A stretch of DNA of 64,000 nt from assembly GCA_028720205.1 (NCBI GenBank), contig JAQYLE010000037.1, positions 1-64,000 on the forward strand, written 5' to 3'. The DNA is from Clostridia bacterium (GTDB lineage: Bacteria; Bacillota; Clostridia; Christensenellales; Borkfalkiaceae). The notes beneath the pieces were generated by a model that saw nothing but the letters and a program-made list of their open reading frames with translations, did no database searches and had not been told where the DNA came from. Made by a program: the position numbers and the translations under genes. Of the stretch, positions 17,073 through 26,979 are shown in pieces (within the stretch, counting starts at the first letter, position 1; each line of letters starts with the position of its first letter).

Positions 17073-19413
17073 CGCCGTATACAGGTTCGTCCATCAAAGG
17101 CGGCGCGTCGAAATCTTCCGATTGCAGAGGCGTGAAATTCCGTTTGGCAAAAGCCCTGTTCTCGTCTCCCCGCGCCGCGTTCTGCGCGTTGTTATCGGTT
17201 GCCTTGCCTTCTTTATAATTGCATTCTTTATTGGAACAGCGGATATATCCGCGCGCCGTGCGCACGATCGCGCCGCCGCATTTAGGGCATTTTTTGCCCG
17301 TGGGAATATCCCACGAAAGAAATCTGCAATCGGGATAAGCGGAGCAGCCGTAGAAAATTTTTCCTTTTTTCGTCTTTTTCTGCGACATGGGCGAACCGCA
17401 TTCGGGGCAGACGCCGTAGAATTTTTCCTCGCCGTTTTCCTCGGGGTAGGGGCGGGTGGTCTTACAGTCCGGATAGTTGGGGCAGGCGAGAAATTTTCCG
17501 AATTTTCCCGTTTTTACCACCATATTTTCGCCGCATTTGGGGCAGGGAACGGCGGAAATTTCCTGTTCGCTTTCGCTTACGATGTTGCGGCATTCGGGAT
17601 AGCCGGAACAGGCGAGGTATTTGCCGTATTTTCCGTTGCGGCGGATCATGGGTCTGCCGCATTTTTCGCATTTTATTTCCGTCAGTTCGTCGCCGTAGGT
17701 AGAGGCGTTTTTTAAATTTTTTTCGAATTCGGGGTAGAAATCGGCGATGACGTTCTGCCATTTCTGACCGCCTTCTTCTATTTTATCCAACTTGGTTTCC
17801 ATGCCGGCGGTAAAGCCGACGTCCATCACGTCGGGGAAGCATTTTACCAACATATCGCACACGGCGTACGATACGGGCACGGGCTTCATGTATTTGCCCT
17901 CTTTCTTCACGTATTTCTGGTTGAGTTTGGCGATAATGGTAGCGTAAGTGGAAGGGCGACCGATGCCTTTTTCCTCCATGGCTTTCACCAGCGATGCGTC
18001 CGTATAGCGCAGGGGCGGTTTGGTGAATTTCTGCTCGGTGGTAATCTTTTCGCAGTCTACCGTTTCTCCCTGTTTCAGATCGGGCAGCAGTTCGGAAGAT
18101 TCCGCAGAATCGTCGTCCTCTTTTTTCGCTTCCGTTTCGCGGTAGACGGCGGTGTATCCGGGGAAGAGCATGATTTTTCCGCTTGCCTTGAAGGTATACG
18201 AAGAATTTTCTATCTCCATCTGCGTGCTGTTGTATTTCGCCTCCGCCATCTGCGAAGCCAGAAACCGTTCGTAAATGAGTTTGTACAGCGAATAGTGTTT
18301 TTTATCGAGCAAAGTTTTCGCCTTTTCGGGCGTCATCGAAACGTCGATGGGGCGTACCGCTTCGTGCGCGTCCTGCGCGTCTTTTTTCGTGGAATAATAA
18401 TTGGGCTTTTCGGGCGCGTAATCCTCGCCGTATACAGAGCGGATATACGCAAGCGCGCTTTGCTGCGCGTCGGAAGAAATACGCACGGAGTCCGTACGCA
18501 TATAGGTGATAAACGCGACGTGGTCGCCGTTTTCCGTACCGATACCTTCGTACAAATGCTGCGCAAGGCTCATCGTTTCGGGCGCGGTAAAGCCGAGTTT
18601 GTTCGAGGCTTCCTGTTGCATGGAACTGGTGGTGAACGGCGCGGGCGCGTGGCTTTTCACCACCGATTTTTTCATCGACGTCACCGTGAATTTTCCTGCG
18701 TTCAGCGCGGCGAGAACGCCGTCCGTTTCCTCTTTGGAAGACGGCTTGTATTTTTTACCGTTTTTCTTTTCCAGCGCGGCTTTGAAAGGCGCGTATTTTT
18801 TTAAAGTATCGCTGAGAAGCGCGGTGATATTCCAGTATTCTTTGGGGACGAACGCCTCTATCTCCCGTTCGCGTTCCACAATCAGGCGGAGCGCCACCGA
18901 CTGCACCCGCCCGCCGGAAAGCGTTTTGTCGCCGCTTTCGCTTTCTATTTTGTGATTGAGCAACGTGGAAAGTTTGTACCCCACCAGCCTGTCAAGCACG
19001 CGGCGCGCCTGCTGCGCGTCCACAAGGTTGTAGTTGATGGCGCGCGGCCGGGTAAGCGCCTTTTCCACCGCCTTTTGCGAAACTTCGTTGAATTCGATGC
19101 GGTTTTTTTCCTTCTCGTTTAAGCCGAGCACCGTCTGCAAGTGCCACGAAATAGCCTCGCCTTCGCGGTCGGGGTCGGTGGCGAGAAATACGTGGTCGGC
19201 TTTTTTCGTCTCTTCCTGCAAGCGTCTGATTAACTCTTCCTTCCCCTCGGCGTTCACGTAGCGCGGCTCGAAGTTGTTTTTAACGTCCACGCCCAGGGAA
19301 TGTACGGGCAGGTCGCGGATATGCCCCGCGGATGCGTCTACCTTGTATTTGCCTTTGAGGTATTTCGATATCGTCTTTGCTTTTGAAGGAGATTCTACGA
19401 TGATAAGATCCAT
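17062..19413 (-). CDS. topA: DNA topoisomerase I (type IA)
   Basis: Relaxes negative supercoils. Toprim domain at the N-terminus (LIIVESPSKAKTISKYL ... FLATDPDREGEAISWHL), the active-site Tyr in FITYMRTDSVRIS, and four C-terminal zinc ribbons starting near residue 585 (CEKCGRPM, CPKCGENM, CPECGSPM, CPKCGGAI). 783 aa. Like most topA genes it follows dprA; the intergenic gap is about 130 bp and holds nothing obvious. The last 45 residues are acidic/low complexity. Confidence 0.97.
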   Translation of the reverse strand: MDLIIVESPSKAKTISKYLKGKYKVDASAGHIRDLPVHSLGVDVKNNFEPRYVNAEGKEELIRRLQEETKKADHVFLATDPDREGEAISWHLQTVLGLNEKEKNRIEFNEVSQKAVEKALTRPRAINYNLVDAQQARRVLDRLVGYKLSTLLNHKIESESGDKTLSGGRVQSVALRLIVEREREIEAFVPKEYWNITALLSDTLKKYAPFKAALEKKNGKKYKPSSKEETDGVLAALNAGKFTVTSMKKSVVKSHAPAPFTTSSMQQEASNKLGFTAPETMSLAQHLYEGIGTENGDHVAFITYMRTDSVRISSDAQQSALAYIRSVYGEDYAPEKPNYYSTKKDAQDAHEAVRPIDVSMTPEKAKTLLDKKHYSLYKLIYERFLASQMAEAKYNSTQMEIENSSYTFKASGKIMLFPGYTAVYRETEAKKEDDDSAESSELLPDLKQGETVDCEKITTEQKFTKPPLRYTDASLVKAMEEKGIGRPSTYATIIAKLNQKYVKKEGKYMKPVPVSYAVCDMLVKCFPDVMDVGFTAGMETKLDKIEEGGQKWQNVIADFYPEFEKNLKNASTYGDELTEIKCEKCGRPMIRRNGKYGKYLACSGYPECRNIVSESEQEISAVPCPKCGENMVVKTGKFGKFLACPNYPDCKTTRPYPEENGEEKFYGVCPECGSPMSQKKTKKGKIFYGCSAYPDCRFLSWDIPTGKKCPKCGGAIVRTARGYIRCSNKECNYKEGKATDNNAQNAARGDENRAFAKRNFTPLQSEDFDAPPLMDEPVYGDDE

Positions 19414-19545
19414 TTTGTTTTTTTGCCTTTTTTTTAGAGTAGTAATTTTTTTTCTGATTTTTTTATCTTATTCCGTAATATTTTTGCGAACAATCAACCG
19501 TTGAACAGAGGAAGAAAAACCGCAAAGAATAAAACGCAAAAGGAA

Positions 19546-20631
19546 TTAAACGAGGCAAACGAAGTTTCCGCCCGTGCGCGTTAAAACGCCTTTCACTTCC
19601 AGCGCGGCGATCACGCCCGAAAGTTTCCATACGGGCAAGCCCGTTACGCGGCAGAGGGCGTTTACGTTGGCTTTTCCCGTATCTTTCAACGCCTCGTACA
19701 CCGTTTTTTCGTCGCCCGATAAAACCGTTTTCGTCTTTTCCGCACCGTTTGCGCGTATCTTGTCTCCGCGCGATACGCTTAGTTTTTCAAAGACGTCGTC
19801 GGCGCACTCCGTCAGGTACGCGCCGTCCTTGATTAAACGGTTGCATCCGCGCCCCGCCGCGGCTTCGGGGGAATACGGAAAGGCGAACAGCGGCTTTTTT
19901 CCCTGCCTGACGTATCGCGCCGTAATCAACGCGCCGCTTTTTTCTCCCGCGCTGACGATCAGCGCGCCTTTGCCCAGGGCGGCAAGAAGTAAATTACGCC
20001 TTTCGTACGAAAACGTTCGGACAGGGGTAAAATACGGATGTTCGGAGACGTACAGGTTTTTCGAAAAATCGCACCGCGCGTTTTCGAGGGCGCACAATCC
20101 GCCCGCCAGAACGGAAATACCTCCGCCGTTTTGCTCCGCGCCGGAAAGCGCGGCTTCGTCCGCGCCGTCCGCATTGCCCGTTACCACCGTAAAACAATCG
20201 GAAAGGTCCGCGGCGATCGTCCGCGTGCGCTTCATTGTGTCGCTGTTCGTTCTGCGCGAACCGACAATAACGAATTTATCGCGGTTTTTCAGCGCGGCGT
20301 TGCCTTTTTCGTATTGCACGAGAGGCGGCTGAGGCAAGTCTTTCCACGCTTCGAAAAATCCTTCGGATACGCGAGGATAGGCGGTAACGCCATGTTCTTG
20401 CGTTGCGGCGGTTGCGTTTTTATAAAAACGGTCGTCCTTTAAAGAGTCAACCATATCTTTATATACGCCCGAATCATTGTGTTTAACCGTTTTTTCCAAA
20501 ATTTCCGCGCAATTTTTTACAAGATTCACGGCGCTCCCCGCTATTTTCAGCAGCGCGTTTTTTTCCGCGAGCGGCAGGGAAAAGGCGTCCAGCCACAGGA
20601 AAGCGCGTTCTTCGGCGGAATACGATTGCAT
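19546..20631 (-). CDS. dprA: DNA processing protein DprA (divergent)
   Basis: DprA loads RecA on incoming single-stranded DNA in natural transformation. Rossmann-like core from about residue 115: FVIVGSRRTNSDTMKRTRTI, SVLAGGLCALENA, FSYERRNLLLAAL, VSAGEKSGALITARYVRQGK and GRGCNRLIKDGA. The usual SGxARGIDxxAH block is replaced by VTGNADGADEAALSG, so the phosphate-binding arginine region is altered. A C-terminal winged-helix (about residues 300-361) is present. 361 aa. Neighbours comM and topA support the assignment; competence function is not certain. Confidence 0.9.
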   Translation of the reverse strand: MQSYSAEERAFLWLDAFSLPLAEKNALLKIAGSAVNLVKNCAEILEKTVKHNDSGVYKDMVDSLKDDRFYKNATAATQEHGVTAYPRVSEGFFEAWKDLPQPPLVQYEKGNAALKNRDKFVIVGSRRTNSDTMKRTRTIAADLSDCFTVVTGNADGADEAALSGAEQNGGGISVLAGGLCALENARCDFSKNLYVSEHPYFTPVRTFSYERRNLLLAALGKGALIVSAGEKSGALITARYVRQGKKPLFAFPYSPEAAAGRGCNRLIKDGAYLTECADDVFEKLSVSRGDKIRANGAEKTKTVLSGDEKTVYEALKDTGKANVNALCRVTGLPVWKLSGVIAALEVKGVLTRTGGNFVCLV

Positions 20632-20649
20632 GCTTTTTCTCCTCTGTTT

Positions 20650-22200
20650 TTACTCCTCTTCCGCGCCGTAAGTGCGGTACGAAACCGCTTCCAGAATATG
20701 TTCGGGCAGGATTTCTTCTTCCAACGCCAGATCGGCGATGGTGCGCGCTACTTTTAAAATACGCGAACGCGCACGGGCGGATAAACGTAGCGACGTAAAC
20801 GCTTCGCGCAGGATATCGTCGCATTCGCGGGATAAGCGGCAATATTTTTTAATATCGTTCTCGTTCATCTCGCTGTTTGTGGTAACGTGTTCGCCCGCGT
20901 AACGCTCGCGCTGAATAGAGCGGGCGCGGTCGGTGCGCTCTTTCACTTCCGCGCTGGTTTCGCCGCTGCCGCCGCCCGATAAATCGTCGTACGTCACGCC
21001 GTCCACTTCCACCTGAATATCGATACGATCGAGCAGAGGACCCGAAATTCTGGCGCGGTAGCGTTTGATTTCGGAAGGCGTGCAGGTGCATTGGCGCGAA
21101 GAAGAGCCGTAGTTGCCGCAGGGGCAGGGATTCATACTGGCGCACAGCATAAACGAAGCGGGATAAGTCACCGTGCCGCCCGCGCGGGAAACGGTGATTA
21201 CGCCGTCTTCCAGCGGCTGACGCAGCGCTTCCAGCGTGGAACGTTTGTATTCGGGTAATTCGTCTAAAAACAGCACGCCGCCGTGCGCAAGCGAAATTTC
21301 GCCGGGATGCACGGTTTTGTTGCCGCCGCCGCAGAGCGAAACGGTGGTTGCCGTATGGTGCGGCGTGCGGAACGGCCGTTCCGTTACTATGCCGCTTTCG
21401 CCCAGCGTTCCCGCCACCGAGTGGATTTTGGTGATTTCCAACGCCTCGTCGAACGAAAGATCGGGAAGTACCGTGGGAATCGATCGGGCGAGCATGGTTT
21501 TTCCGCTGCCGGGAGGCCCCACGAACAGAATGTTATGCCCGCCAGCCACCGCCACTTCCAGGGCGCGCTTGGCAACGTCCTGCCCTTTTACGAACGATAA
21601 ATCGTGCGGCGAAACGCCGCGCTCCGTTTCGCCGTTGAAGGGGGAATCTCCGCCCGATCGGAACGGCTCGCTTTGCACGGGGGAAAGGAGAGACAGCGCG
21701 GAAAGATGGTCTACCACGGCGCGTAAATTTTTCGCCGCGTACACGGTAACGCCGCCCACGTATCCCGCTTCCTTTTCGTTGCCTTCGGGCACGATAAACG
21801 TTTTGTAACCCTTTTCCCGCGCGGAAATCACGGCGGGCAGAACGCCGCGCACGGGGCGCAGATCGCCGTTGAGGGCAAGTTCGCCTAAAAAGATAATGCC
21901 GTCGGTATCCGCCTGCAAAACGCCTTCGCCTTTCAGAAGAGAAACGGCGGTGGCAAGATCGAGAGCGGAACCTTCTTTTTTTACGTATGCAGGGGCGTAG
22001 TTTACGGTGATTTTGTGATTCGGAAATAAAAGTCCGCTGTTTTTCACCGCGCTTTTCACGCGTTCGCGCGATTCTTTCACGGCGGCGTCGGGCAAACCCA
22101 CCATATCGAAAGAAGGTATTCCTTTGGAAATATCCGCTTCCACCGTAACGGGCACGCCTTCTAAACCGAACAACGCGTAACTTTCCACCCTTGCTATCAT
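20650..22200 (-). CDS. comM: YifB/ComM family Mg chelatase-like AAA+ ATPase
   Basis: ComM-type helicase thought to help branch migration during recombination of transformed DNA. N-terminal LonC-like domain (MIARVESYALFGLEG ... VGLPDAAVKESRERVKSA), then the AAA+ module with Walker A FVGPPGSGKTMLARSIP near residue 225 and Walker B GGVLFLDELPEYKR, then the C-terminal Mg-chelatase domain with ISGPLLDRIDIQVEV. 516 aa, usual length. First gene of the minus-strand operon, paired with dprA. Confidence 0.95.
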   Translation of the reverse strand: MIARVESYALFGLEGVPVTVEADISKGIPSFDMVGLPDAAVKESRERVKSAVKNSGLLFPNHKITVNYAPAYVKKEGSALDLATAVSLLKGEGVLQADTDGIIFLGELALNGDLRPVRGVLPAVISAREKGYKTFIVPEGNEKEAGYVGGVTVYAAKNLRAVVDHLSALSLLSPVQSEPFRSGGDSPFNGETERGVSPHDLSFVKGQDVAKRALEVAVAGGHNILFVGPPGSGKTMLARSIPTVLPDLSFDEALEITKIHSVAGTLGESGIVTERPFRTPHHTATTVSLCGGGNKTVHPGEISLAHGGVLFLDELPEYKRSTLEALRQPLEDGVITVSRAGGTVTYPASFMLCASMNPCPCGNYGSSSRQCTCTPSEIKRYRARISGPLLDRIDIQVEVDGVTYDDLSGGGSGETSAEVKERTDRARSIQRERYAGEHVTTNSEMNENDIKKYCRLSRECDDILREAFTSLRLSARARSRILKVARTIADLALEEEILPEHILEAVSYRTYGAEEE

Positions 22201-22669
22201 AGCGTAATCTCTCCTTGCCGCGCGGTTGAACCGAGGCTTCTCGCGAAACGACGGGCGCGGCGCGTATATGCGCGTTATAGTAGTATTGCCCCGTGAAGTA
22301 TTGCCGTAAAAACGAAAAAATCAAAACCGTCAGGCAACCGCTCTATTTTCTATTTTACAGGAAAATCGCAAAAATGTAAACGAAAAAGAGCGCGAAAGAA
22401 CAAAAAATATTTTTCTTTTGTCGCGCGTGTACAATAAATACGAAAAAACTGCGTAAGGGACGCATGCCCTTAGGTTATACGGAATATTTTACGAAAAGTT
22501 GCGGCGAAACGTTTAAATAAGGATAACGGGGGGTACAAATAACATTGAAAAGAAAGAACAAAATAAAAAAAGCGAAAAGCGCGGGCGGATAACGAAAAAC
22601 CGCACGGAAAATAGGCGGGCGACGCGCGGCGCGTTATCGCTTTGAATTTCGAACGGGGAGGGCAGAATT
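22201..22669. other. Divergent intergenic region comM/clpB
   Basis: 470 bp, AT-rich in the middle. It must contain promoters for both directions, but none is convincing: the best plus-strand fit is TTGCGG (22499-22504), 17 bp, GATAAC. An inverted repeat TAAGGG (22454-22459)/CCCTTA (22467-22472) may be an operator. No CIRCE element and no CtsR-type heptad repeat was found, although clpB is often controlled by one of these. Confidence 0.4.
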
Positions 22670-25276
22670 ATGGATATGAAAAAATTTACCGAAAAATCTT
22701 CGGAGGCGTTGATAGGCGCGCAGCGTATGGCAACCGAATACGGCAACGCGGAAATTTCGCAGTTGCATTTATTGTTTACGCTTTGCGCCGATAAAGACGG
22801 GCTGATCGCCACGTTGCTGACAAGGCTGAACGTAAACGTGCCCGCGTTAACGGAAAAGACGCGCGGCGAAATCGCGCGGCTTCCCAAAGTCTCGGGCGGA
22901 GAAAAATACGTTTCGCGCGCGTTGAACGATTTGTTGGAAAGCGCGCAGAGCACGGCGGAACAGATGGGCGATTCGTACGTATCGGTGGAGCATTTGTTTC
23001 TTGCGTTTTTCGATAAAGGCGAAAGCGCGGTGAAAAAACTCTTCCGCGAGGCGGGCATAGAAAAAGACGCGTTCCTGCGCGAACTCGCTTCCGTGCGCGG
23101 AAACAGCCGGGTGGACAGCGAAAATCCCGAGGATACCTACGACGTTTTAAACAAATACGGCAGCGATCTGGTGGAACGGGCGCGGCAACACAAACTCGAC
23201 CCTGTGATCGGGCGGGACGAAGAAATCCGTTCGGTGATCAGAATTTTGTCGCGTAAAACCAAGAACAACCCCGTGCTGATCGGCGAAGCGGGCGTGGGCA
23301 AAACGGCGATTGCCGAAGGGCTTGCCATACGTATCATGAAGGGCGACGTGCCCGATTCGCTGAAAGAGAGAAAGGTGTTTTCGCTGGATTTAGGCGCGCT
23401 GATCGCAGGCGCGAAATTCCGCGGCGAGTTCGAGGAGCGCTTAAAAGCCGTGCTTGCCGAAGTGAAAAAGAGCGACGGCAAAATCATACTTTTTATCGAC
23501 GAATTGCACACCATCGTGGGCGCGGGGAAAACGGACGGCGCGATGGACGCGGGCAATCTGTTAAAGCCTATGCTGGCGCGCGGCGAATTGCACTGCATAG
23601 GCGCTACCACGTTGGACGAATACCGCAAATACATCGAAAAAGACCCCGCGCTGGAACGCAGATTTCAACCCGTTTTAGTGGGAGAACCCACGGTAGAAGA
23701 CACTATTTCCATTCTTCGCGGTTTAAAAGAAAGGTACGAAGTGTTTCACGGCGTGAAAATTCAGGACAACGCGCTGATTGCCGCCGCCACTCTTTCCGAC
23801 AGATATATAACGGACAGATTCCTGCCCGATAAAGCCATTGACCTTGTGGACGAAGCGTGCGCCACGATACGCACGCAGATGGAATCCAGCCCCGAAGAGA
23901 TGGACGCGCTTTCCAGAAAAACGATGCAACTGGAAATAGAAAAGAACGCGCTTTCGAAAGAAACCGACGCCGCTTCGAAAGAACATTTAAAAGAAATAGA
24001 AAACGAACTTGCGGAAATGAAGGAAAAATACGCCGCGCTTTCCACGCGCTGGGAAGCGGAAAAGCGGGATATTTCTTTGGTGCAGTCGCTCCGCGAAGAA
24101 TTGGAAAAGGCTTCGGCGGAGTTGGAAAAAGCGCAGCGCGAATACGATTTGCAAAAGGCTTCCGAATTGCAGTACGGCACGATTCCGCAACTGAAAAAAC
24201 GACTGGAAGACAGCGAGAAAAAGGCGGCGGCGGACGGCGCGGCGGACGGCGGCGGTTCGCTTCTGCACGATAAGGTAACGGAAGAGGAAATTGCCGAAAT
24301 CGTGGCGAAGCGCACGGGCATTCCCGTAGCGAAACTCGTTCAGGGCGAGCGCGAAAAACTGCTTCGCCTTGCCGATACCCTGCACCTTCGCGTGGTGGGG
24401 CAGGACGAAGCGGTGGACGCGGTGGCAAACGCCATTCTGCGTTCGCGCGCGGGAATTGCCGACCCTAACCGCCCCATAGGCTCGTTCTTGTTCTTAGGCC
24501 CTACGGGCGTGGGCAAAACGCAACTTGCCAAAACGTTGGCGCAGTGCCTGTTCGACGACGAAAAGAACATGGTGCGAATCGATATGAGCGAATATATGGA
24601 AAAATATTCCGTTTCCCGTCTGATCGGCGCGCCTCCCGGATACGTGGGGTACGACGAAGGCGGACAACTCACCGAGGCGGTGCGGCGGCACCCGTATTGC
24701 GTAGTATTGTTCGACGAGGTGGAAAAGGCGCATCCGGACGTGTTCAACGTGTTGTTGCAGGTGTTGGACGACGGGCGTATCACCGACGGGCAGGGGCGCA
24801 CGGTCAACTTTAAAAACACCGTGATTATTTTAACGTCAAACCTCGGCTCGCCCGCTATTTTAGAGGGAATCGACGAAAACGGCAATCTTTCCGCCGCGGC
24901 GAAAAGCGAAGTGGAAGGGTTGTTGAAAACTTCGTTTCGCCCCGAATTTTTAAACCGTCTGGACGAAACGGTGATTTTCAAACCTCTGCAAAAGGGCGAA
25001 ATCGAAAAAATCGTGCGGCTGTTCGTATCGTCGCTGAAAGAGCGGTTGTCGGAAAAGCGACTTACGTTAACCGTAACCGACAGGGCGTGCGCGTATCTTG
25101 CGGAGAACGGGTACGACCCCGTGCTGGGCGCGCGGCCGTTAAAGCGGTATATTCAGCAAACGGTGGAAACGCCCCTTGCCAAAGAACTTCTGGCGGGCAG
25201 ATTCCTGCCGGGCGACGAGGTGAAAATCGACGCGGACGATAACGGCGTGAAAATAGTAAATCCGCGCGAGGCATAA
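22670..25276 (+). CDS. clpB: ATP-dependent disaggregase ClpB
   Basis: Hsp100 chaperone that pulls polypeptides out of aggregates with DnaK. N-terminal Clp repeats (about residues 1-145), first AAA+ with [15 protein letters not shown] near residue 205, a coiled-coil middle domain of about 120 residues (roughly 400-530) that marks ClpB rather than ClpC/ClpA, second AAA+ with [16 protein letters not shown] near residue 610, and a C-terminal D2-small domain. 868 aa. GGGGAGG sits 8 bp before the ATG. A terminator follows at 25327. Confidence 0.96.
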   Translation: MDMKKFTEKSSEALIGAQRMATEYGNAEISQLHLLFTLCADKDGLIATLLTRLNVNVPALTEKTRGEIARLPKVSGGEKYVSRALNDLLESAQSTAEQMGDSYVSVEHLFLAFFDKGESAVKKLFREAGIEKDAFLRELASVRGNSRVDSENPEDTYDVLNKYGSDLVERARQHKLDPVIGRDEEIRSVIRILSRKTKNNPVLIGEAGVGKTAIAEGLAIRIMKGDVPDSLKERKVFSLDLGALIAGAKFRGEFEERLKAVLAEVKKSDGKIILFIDELHTIVGAGKTDGAMDAGNLLKPMLARGELHCIGATTLDEYRKYIEKDPALERRFQPVLVGEPTVEDTISILRGLKERYEVFHGVKIQDNALIAAATLSDRYITDRFLPDKAIDLVDEACATIRTQMESSPEEMDALSRKTMQLEIEKNALSKETDAASKEHLKEIENELAEMKEKYAALSTRWEAEKRDISLVQSLREELEKASAELEKAQREYDLQKASELQYGTIPQLKKRLEDSEKKAAADGAADGGGSLLHDKVTEEEIAEIVAKRTGIPVAKLVQGEREKLLRLADTLHLRVVGQDEAVDAVANAILRSRAGIADPNRPIGSFLFLGPTGVGKTQLAKTLAQCLFDDEKNMVRIDMSEYMEKYSVSRLIGAPPGYVGYDEGGQLTEAVRRHPYCVVLFDEVEKAHPDVFNVLLQVLDDGRITDGQGRTVNFKNTVIILTSNLGSPAILEGIDENGNLSAAAKSEVEGLLKTSFRPEFLNRLDETVIFKPLQKGEIEKIVRLFVSSLKERLSEKRLTLTVTDRACAYLAENGYDPVLGARPLKRYIQQTVETPLAKELLAGRFLPGDEVKIDADDNGVKIVNPREA

Positions 25277-25326
25277 GACGTAAAAAGACGTAAAACGCCG
25301 CGATAAACGAGCGACGCGAAACGATA

Positions 25327-25364
25327 AAAACGTTCTTTTCCGCAATAGGGGAAGAACGTTTTTT
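25327..25364 (+). terminator. Intrinsic terminator of clpB
   Basis: AAAACGTTCTTTTCC pairs with GGGAAGAACGTTTT around a short loop and is followed by a T-run. It lies 50 bp after the clpB stop. Confidence 0.85.
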
Positions 25365-25377
25365 ATGTCTAAGAAAT

Positions 25378-25396
25378 CCACTCGCCGAGCGAGTGG
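25378..25396. repeat. Perfect short hairpin, possible mobile-element edge
   Basis: CCACTCGC-CGA-GCGAGTGG, an 8-bp perfect stem with a 3-nt loop and no T-run. It lies where base composition changes from GC-rich core to the AT-richer island, so it may mark the island boundary; this is inference. Confidence 0.5.
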
Positions 25397-25429
25397 ATAA
25401 AGAGCTTAAACTATGGACAAATAAAAAGT

Positions 25430-25608
25430 CCTGTAATATAATAAGAGCGACTGACAATCGCACAAAATTATAATACAGGAGGTGTCCCATGGAAGAGGAC
25501 ATAACAAGTTTAACACAAGGTAAATATCCTTGGGAATAAATTAAAAATTAGAAACAAACAGCAAGTTCGTAAACAGAGGAGTTGTCGCAATTGTTTTTGC
25601 GGCAGCTC
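25430..25608 (+). other. Orphan mini-ORF flanked by hairpins (mobile-element remnant?)
   Basis: An imperfect inverted repeat (CCTGTAATATAA 25430-25441 against TTATAATACAGG 25468-25479) overlaps a strong Shine-Dalgarno AGGAGG (25477-25482). It is followed by ATG at 25489 and a 16-codon ORF, MEEDITSLTQGKYPWE, with stop at 25537-25539. A stable hairpin with two G-U pairs (25579-25608) and a T-rich tail follows. This looks like the start of a gene cut short, or a leader-peptide cassette. Not recognised; no function is proposed. Confidence 0.35.
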
Positions 25609-25646
25609 GTTGTTTTTGTGTTTATTACCATGTGAATTCAGCAATT

Positions 25647-26021
25647 TTATTTGGTGTGTAGTTTTCTGTATTCGCTTGGTGTCTTGCCCGTGTACTTTTT
25701 GAATACGTTTGCAAAGTGACTTTGCGAGGAAAAGCCGAGATAGACGGCGATAGCGGTTGCGTGCTTATCGGTGTAACGTAAAAGTCGTTTGGCTTCTTCC
25801 ACTTTTTCTTTCAGGATAAAATCGGTCAGCGTTGTGCCCGATTCCTTTTTGAATTTAGTCGCTAAATAAGTCCTGCTTAAAAACATCGATTTTGCAAGAG
25901 CTTCTACGTCGATAGGTTCGGATAAATGGTGCTGGACGTAATTGCTCACGTCGATAACAAGTTTTGAGGGGGATTTCCCCTTTTTTAATTTTTCGACCTG
26001 TTCCGTATAATCAAGAATCAT
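25647..26021 (-). pseudogene. 5'-truncated AraC-family regulator
   Basis: Only about 124 aa remain. The region from LVIDVSNYVQHHLSEPIDVE to GFSSQSHFANVFKKYTGKTP is a complete double helix-turn-helix AraC domain, ending naturally at SEYRKLHTK. The N-terminal sensor half (normally 150-300 aa) is missing. Upstream on the same strand an in-frame stop appears two codons before the ATG, exactly where the sequence changes into a GH78 gene on the other strand. It may still be translated as an isolated DNA-binding domain, but the structure is that of a deletion remnant. Confidence 0.75.
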
Positions 26022-26184
26022 GTGGTATCAAAGCGTTTACGGACTCGTTGAAAGCGGTTGGGAGAGAAAGGAGGGGAAGACGGTTTATACCGTAACCGTA
26101 CCGAGTAATTGCACTGCTGAAATTAAATTGCCGAACGGCAAAAACCAAACGGTAGCAAGCGGTATGCATAAAATTTTAGAATAG
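26020..26184 (+). pseudogene. 3' remnant of an alpha-L-rhamnosidase (GH78)
   Basis: 54 codons ending in TAG encode YQSVYGLVESGWERKEGKTV, PSNCTAEIKLPNG and VASGMHKIL. This matches my knowledge of the C-terminal beta-sandwich domain of bacterial GH78 rhamnosidases. The catalytic domain (roughly 700-900 aa) is gone. The fragment begins within a base of the truncated AraC start on the opposite strand and is followed 9 bp later by a GH43 reading frame, so the original order was rhamnosidase then GH43. Confidence 0.7.
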
Positions 26185-26895
26185 AGGTTGTTTGTGGAAA
26201 CGAATTGTTATCATAACCGAAGAAATCCGGTATTGCCCGTATCGATTCATATACCCGATCCTGAAGCAAGGGTAATGCCTGACGGGAAACTGTATATTTA
26301 CGGCAGTCTTGACGTAAATTCTTTTATGTATTGCAACGATCGTTATATAACCGCAAGCACGTATGATATGGAAAACCGGGAAGTTTCCGACGAGATTTTT
26401 AATGCGAAGCAAGTTTCTTGGTATGGAAATAATAGTGAGCCGCAAGTAATTCCTAAAGATTCGCCAACGCTTGCTCAACTTATGAAACTTGAAATGAAAA
26501 TTGCCGTAAAACATCCGAAACGGTGCATTGAGAATATTCGCAAAAACAAACAATTGAAAAAAGAAGGAAGTCCGTTATTGTTTGCTCCCGACTCTATTTA
26601 TAAAGACGGTAAATATTATCTTTATTTTTGTGCGTCAGATAACAGTGAGAGAGTAGCTGTTGCCGATAATCCTACGGGACAGTTTGTTAACCCATATATA
26701 AACAACTGTATGAGTAAAGCCAATATGGTTTATACCGACAATAACTTAGCGACAGTTGAAGGACAGACTTTATCTGTCGGCGGCATACTTGGTGCAAACG
26801 ATACGTTGTATGGTATAATGGGATATGCGTATTTCTCAATTCCCGACGCCCCGCCCTACTTTTTCACTTTTGCCTCTTACCTTTTCACTATAATC

Positions 26896-26916
26896 AAAAG
26901 CCACCCTTGCGGTGGC
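26896..26916 (-). terminator. Second terminator after the small lipoprotein gene
   Basis: On the minus strand GCCACC-GCAAG-GGTGGC is followed by TTTT. It lies 60-80 bp beyond the 26980 stop and backs up the hairpin at 26924-26954. Confidence 0.6.
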
Positions 26917-26923
26917 AACATCA

Positions 26924-26954
26924 GAAAAAAAGACGCAAGCTATTCGCCTGCGCC
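26924..26954 (-). terminator. Terminator of the lipoprotein pair
   Basis: Minus strand GGCGCAGG-CGAATAG-CTTGCGTC (two G-U pairs) followed by a run of at least seven T. It is the first terminator after the lipoprotein gene ending at 26980. Confidence 0.75.
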
Positions 26955-26979
26955 CTTTTTCTTGGTCGTTAAAAGCCAC

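Noticed and set aside
22201-22669. CIRCE or CtsR operator upstream of clpB
   Set aside because: No TTAGCACTC/GAGTGCTAA pair and no GGTCAAA-type repeat could be found on either strand.
20672-25500. Long overlapping frames antisense to clpB, comM and topA
   Set aside because: They are high-GC shadow frames, biased to Arg/Pro/Ser, with no family resemblance.
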